From Methanobacterium sp. UBA8 (lineage in GTDB: Archaea > Methanobacteriota > Methanobacteria > Methanobacteriales > Methanobacteriaceae), in the NCBI GenBank assembly GCA_002509665.1, contig DADN01000278.1, positions 1 through 6,318 of the forward strand: a stretch of DNA of 6,318 nt, given 5' to 3'. The translations under genes and the position numbers were made by a program. This document shows positions 6,195 to 6,318 of this stretch, piece by piece; the stretch's first letter is position 1, and each line of letters begins with the position of its first letter. The notes under the pieces are model-generated. The model saw only the letters and a program-made list of their open reading frames with translations, was not told where the DNA came from and made no database searches.

Positions 6195-6221
6195 AAATAA
6201 AAAATATTAAAAATAAATGTT
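6195..6221 (-). terminator. T-rich stop signal after the edge gene
   Basis: On the minus strand, runs of three to six Ts begin directly after the stop codon of the partial gene at the right edge. They support that reading frame as a true gene end and separate it from the secreted-protein operon. Confidence 0.4.
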
Positions 6222-6318
6222 TTAATTCATTTTAGCTGCTCCAATACCTCCAAGAACTATTAATACTGCTAATATTATATAGTTTAGTGAAAATTCTGTT
6301 TTTTGGCATGCCGATAGG
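6222..6318 (-). CDS. C-terminal end of a membrane protein (partial, unidentified)
   Basis: A minus-strand frame is open from the window edge to a TAA at 6222-6224 and codes for a 31-residue tail. This has a hydrophobic stretch, NYIILAVLIVLGGIGAA, followed by a short polar end (KMN), as in a C-terminal membrane anchor or last transmembrane helix. A T-rich stop signal follows. Of the other two minus-strand frames, one stops quickly and the other gives no recognisable pattern. The gene is cut by the window edge, so neither its family nor its length can be told. Confidence 0.5.
   Translation of the reverse strand, partial: LSACQKTEFSLNYIILAVLIVLGGIGAAKMN

Overview
The window looks like a piece of a mesophilic euryarchaeal methanogen chromosome, most likely Methanobacteriales (Methanobacterium-like). 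This is an inference from four things: an FprA-type flavodiiron F420H2 oxidase, a 7TM-PAS-HisKA_2 sensor kinase, strong GGAGG/GAGGT ribosome binding sites with ATG and GTG starts, and very AT-rich spacers with archaeal TATA-like boxes and U-rich stop signals instead of bacterial hairpin terminators.

Layout. A ZIP-family metal transporter (225-980, +) converges on fprA (1121-2341, -), with T-rich stop signals between them. A 567-residue orphan sensor histidine kinase (2574-4277, -) lies upstream of fprA on the same strand. The 232-base gap between them carries a separate fprA promoter, so they are probably separate transcripts. A 256-base AT-rich divergent region separates the kinase from a short UbiA-type prenyltransferase (4534-5160, +) that stops directly after the second Asp-rich motif and looks truncated. 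On the minus strand, two tandem paralogous secreted proteins follow (transcribed 6076->5654, then 5620->5234). At the right edge is the C-terminal end of a further minus-strand membrane protein (6222-6318, partial). No gap exceeds 300 bases. No RNA genes, CRISPR arrays or insertion sequences were seen.

How the parts may relate. FprA reduces O2 to water with F420H2 and protects the anaerobe from oxygen. The kinase could feed a stress or redox response, but no response regulator is present to show this. The secreted pair is the least explained part. The DNA coding for their signal peptides is almost identical (60 of 61 bases), while the mature parts match at only about 40 percent of residues. 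This suggests a lineage-specific family of exported proteins whose leader is conserved or exchanged separately. No complete novel system can be claimed. The best leads are this pair, the truncated prenyltransferase, and the palindromes around the fprA TATA box.
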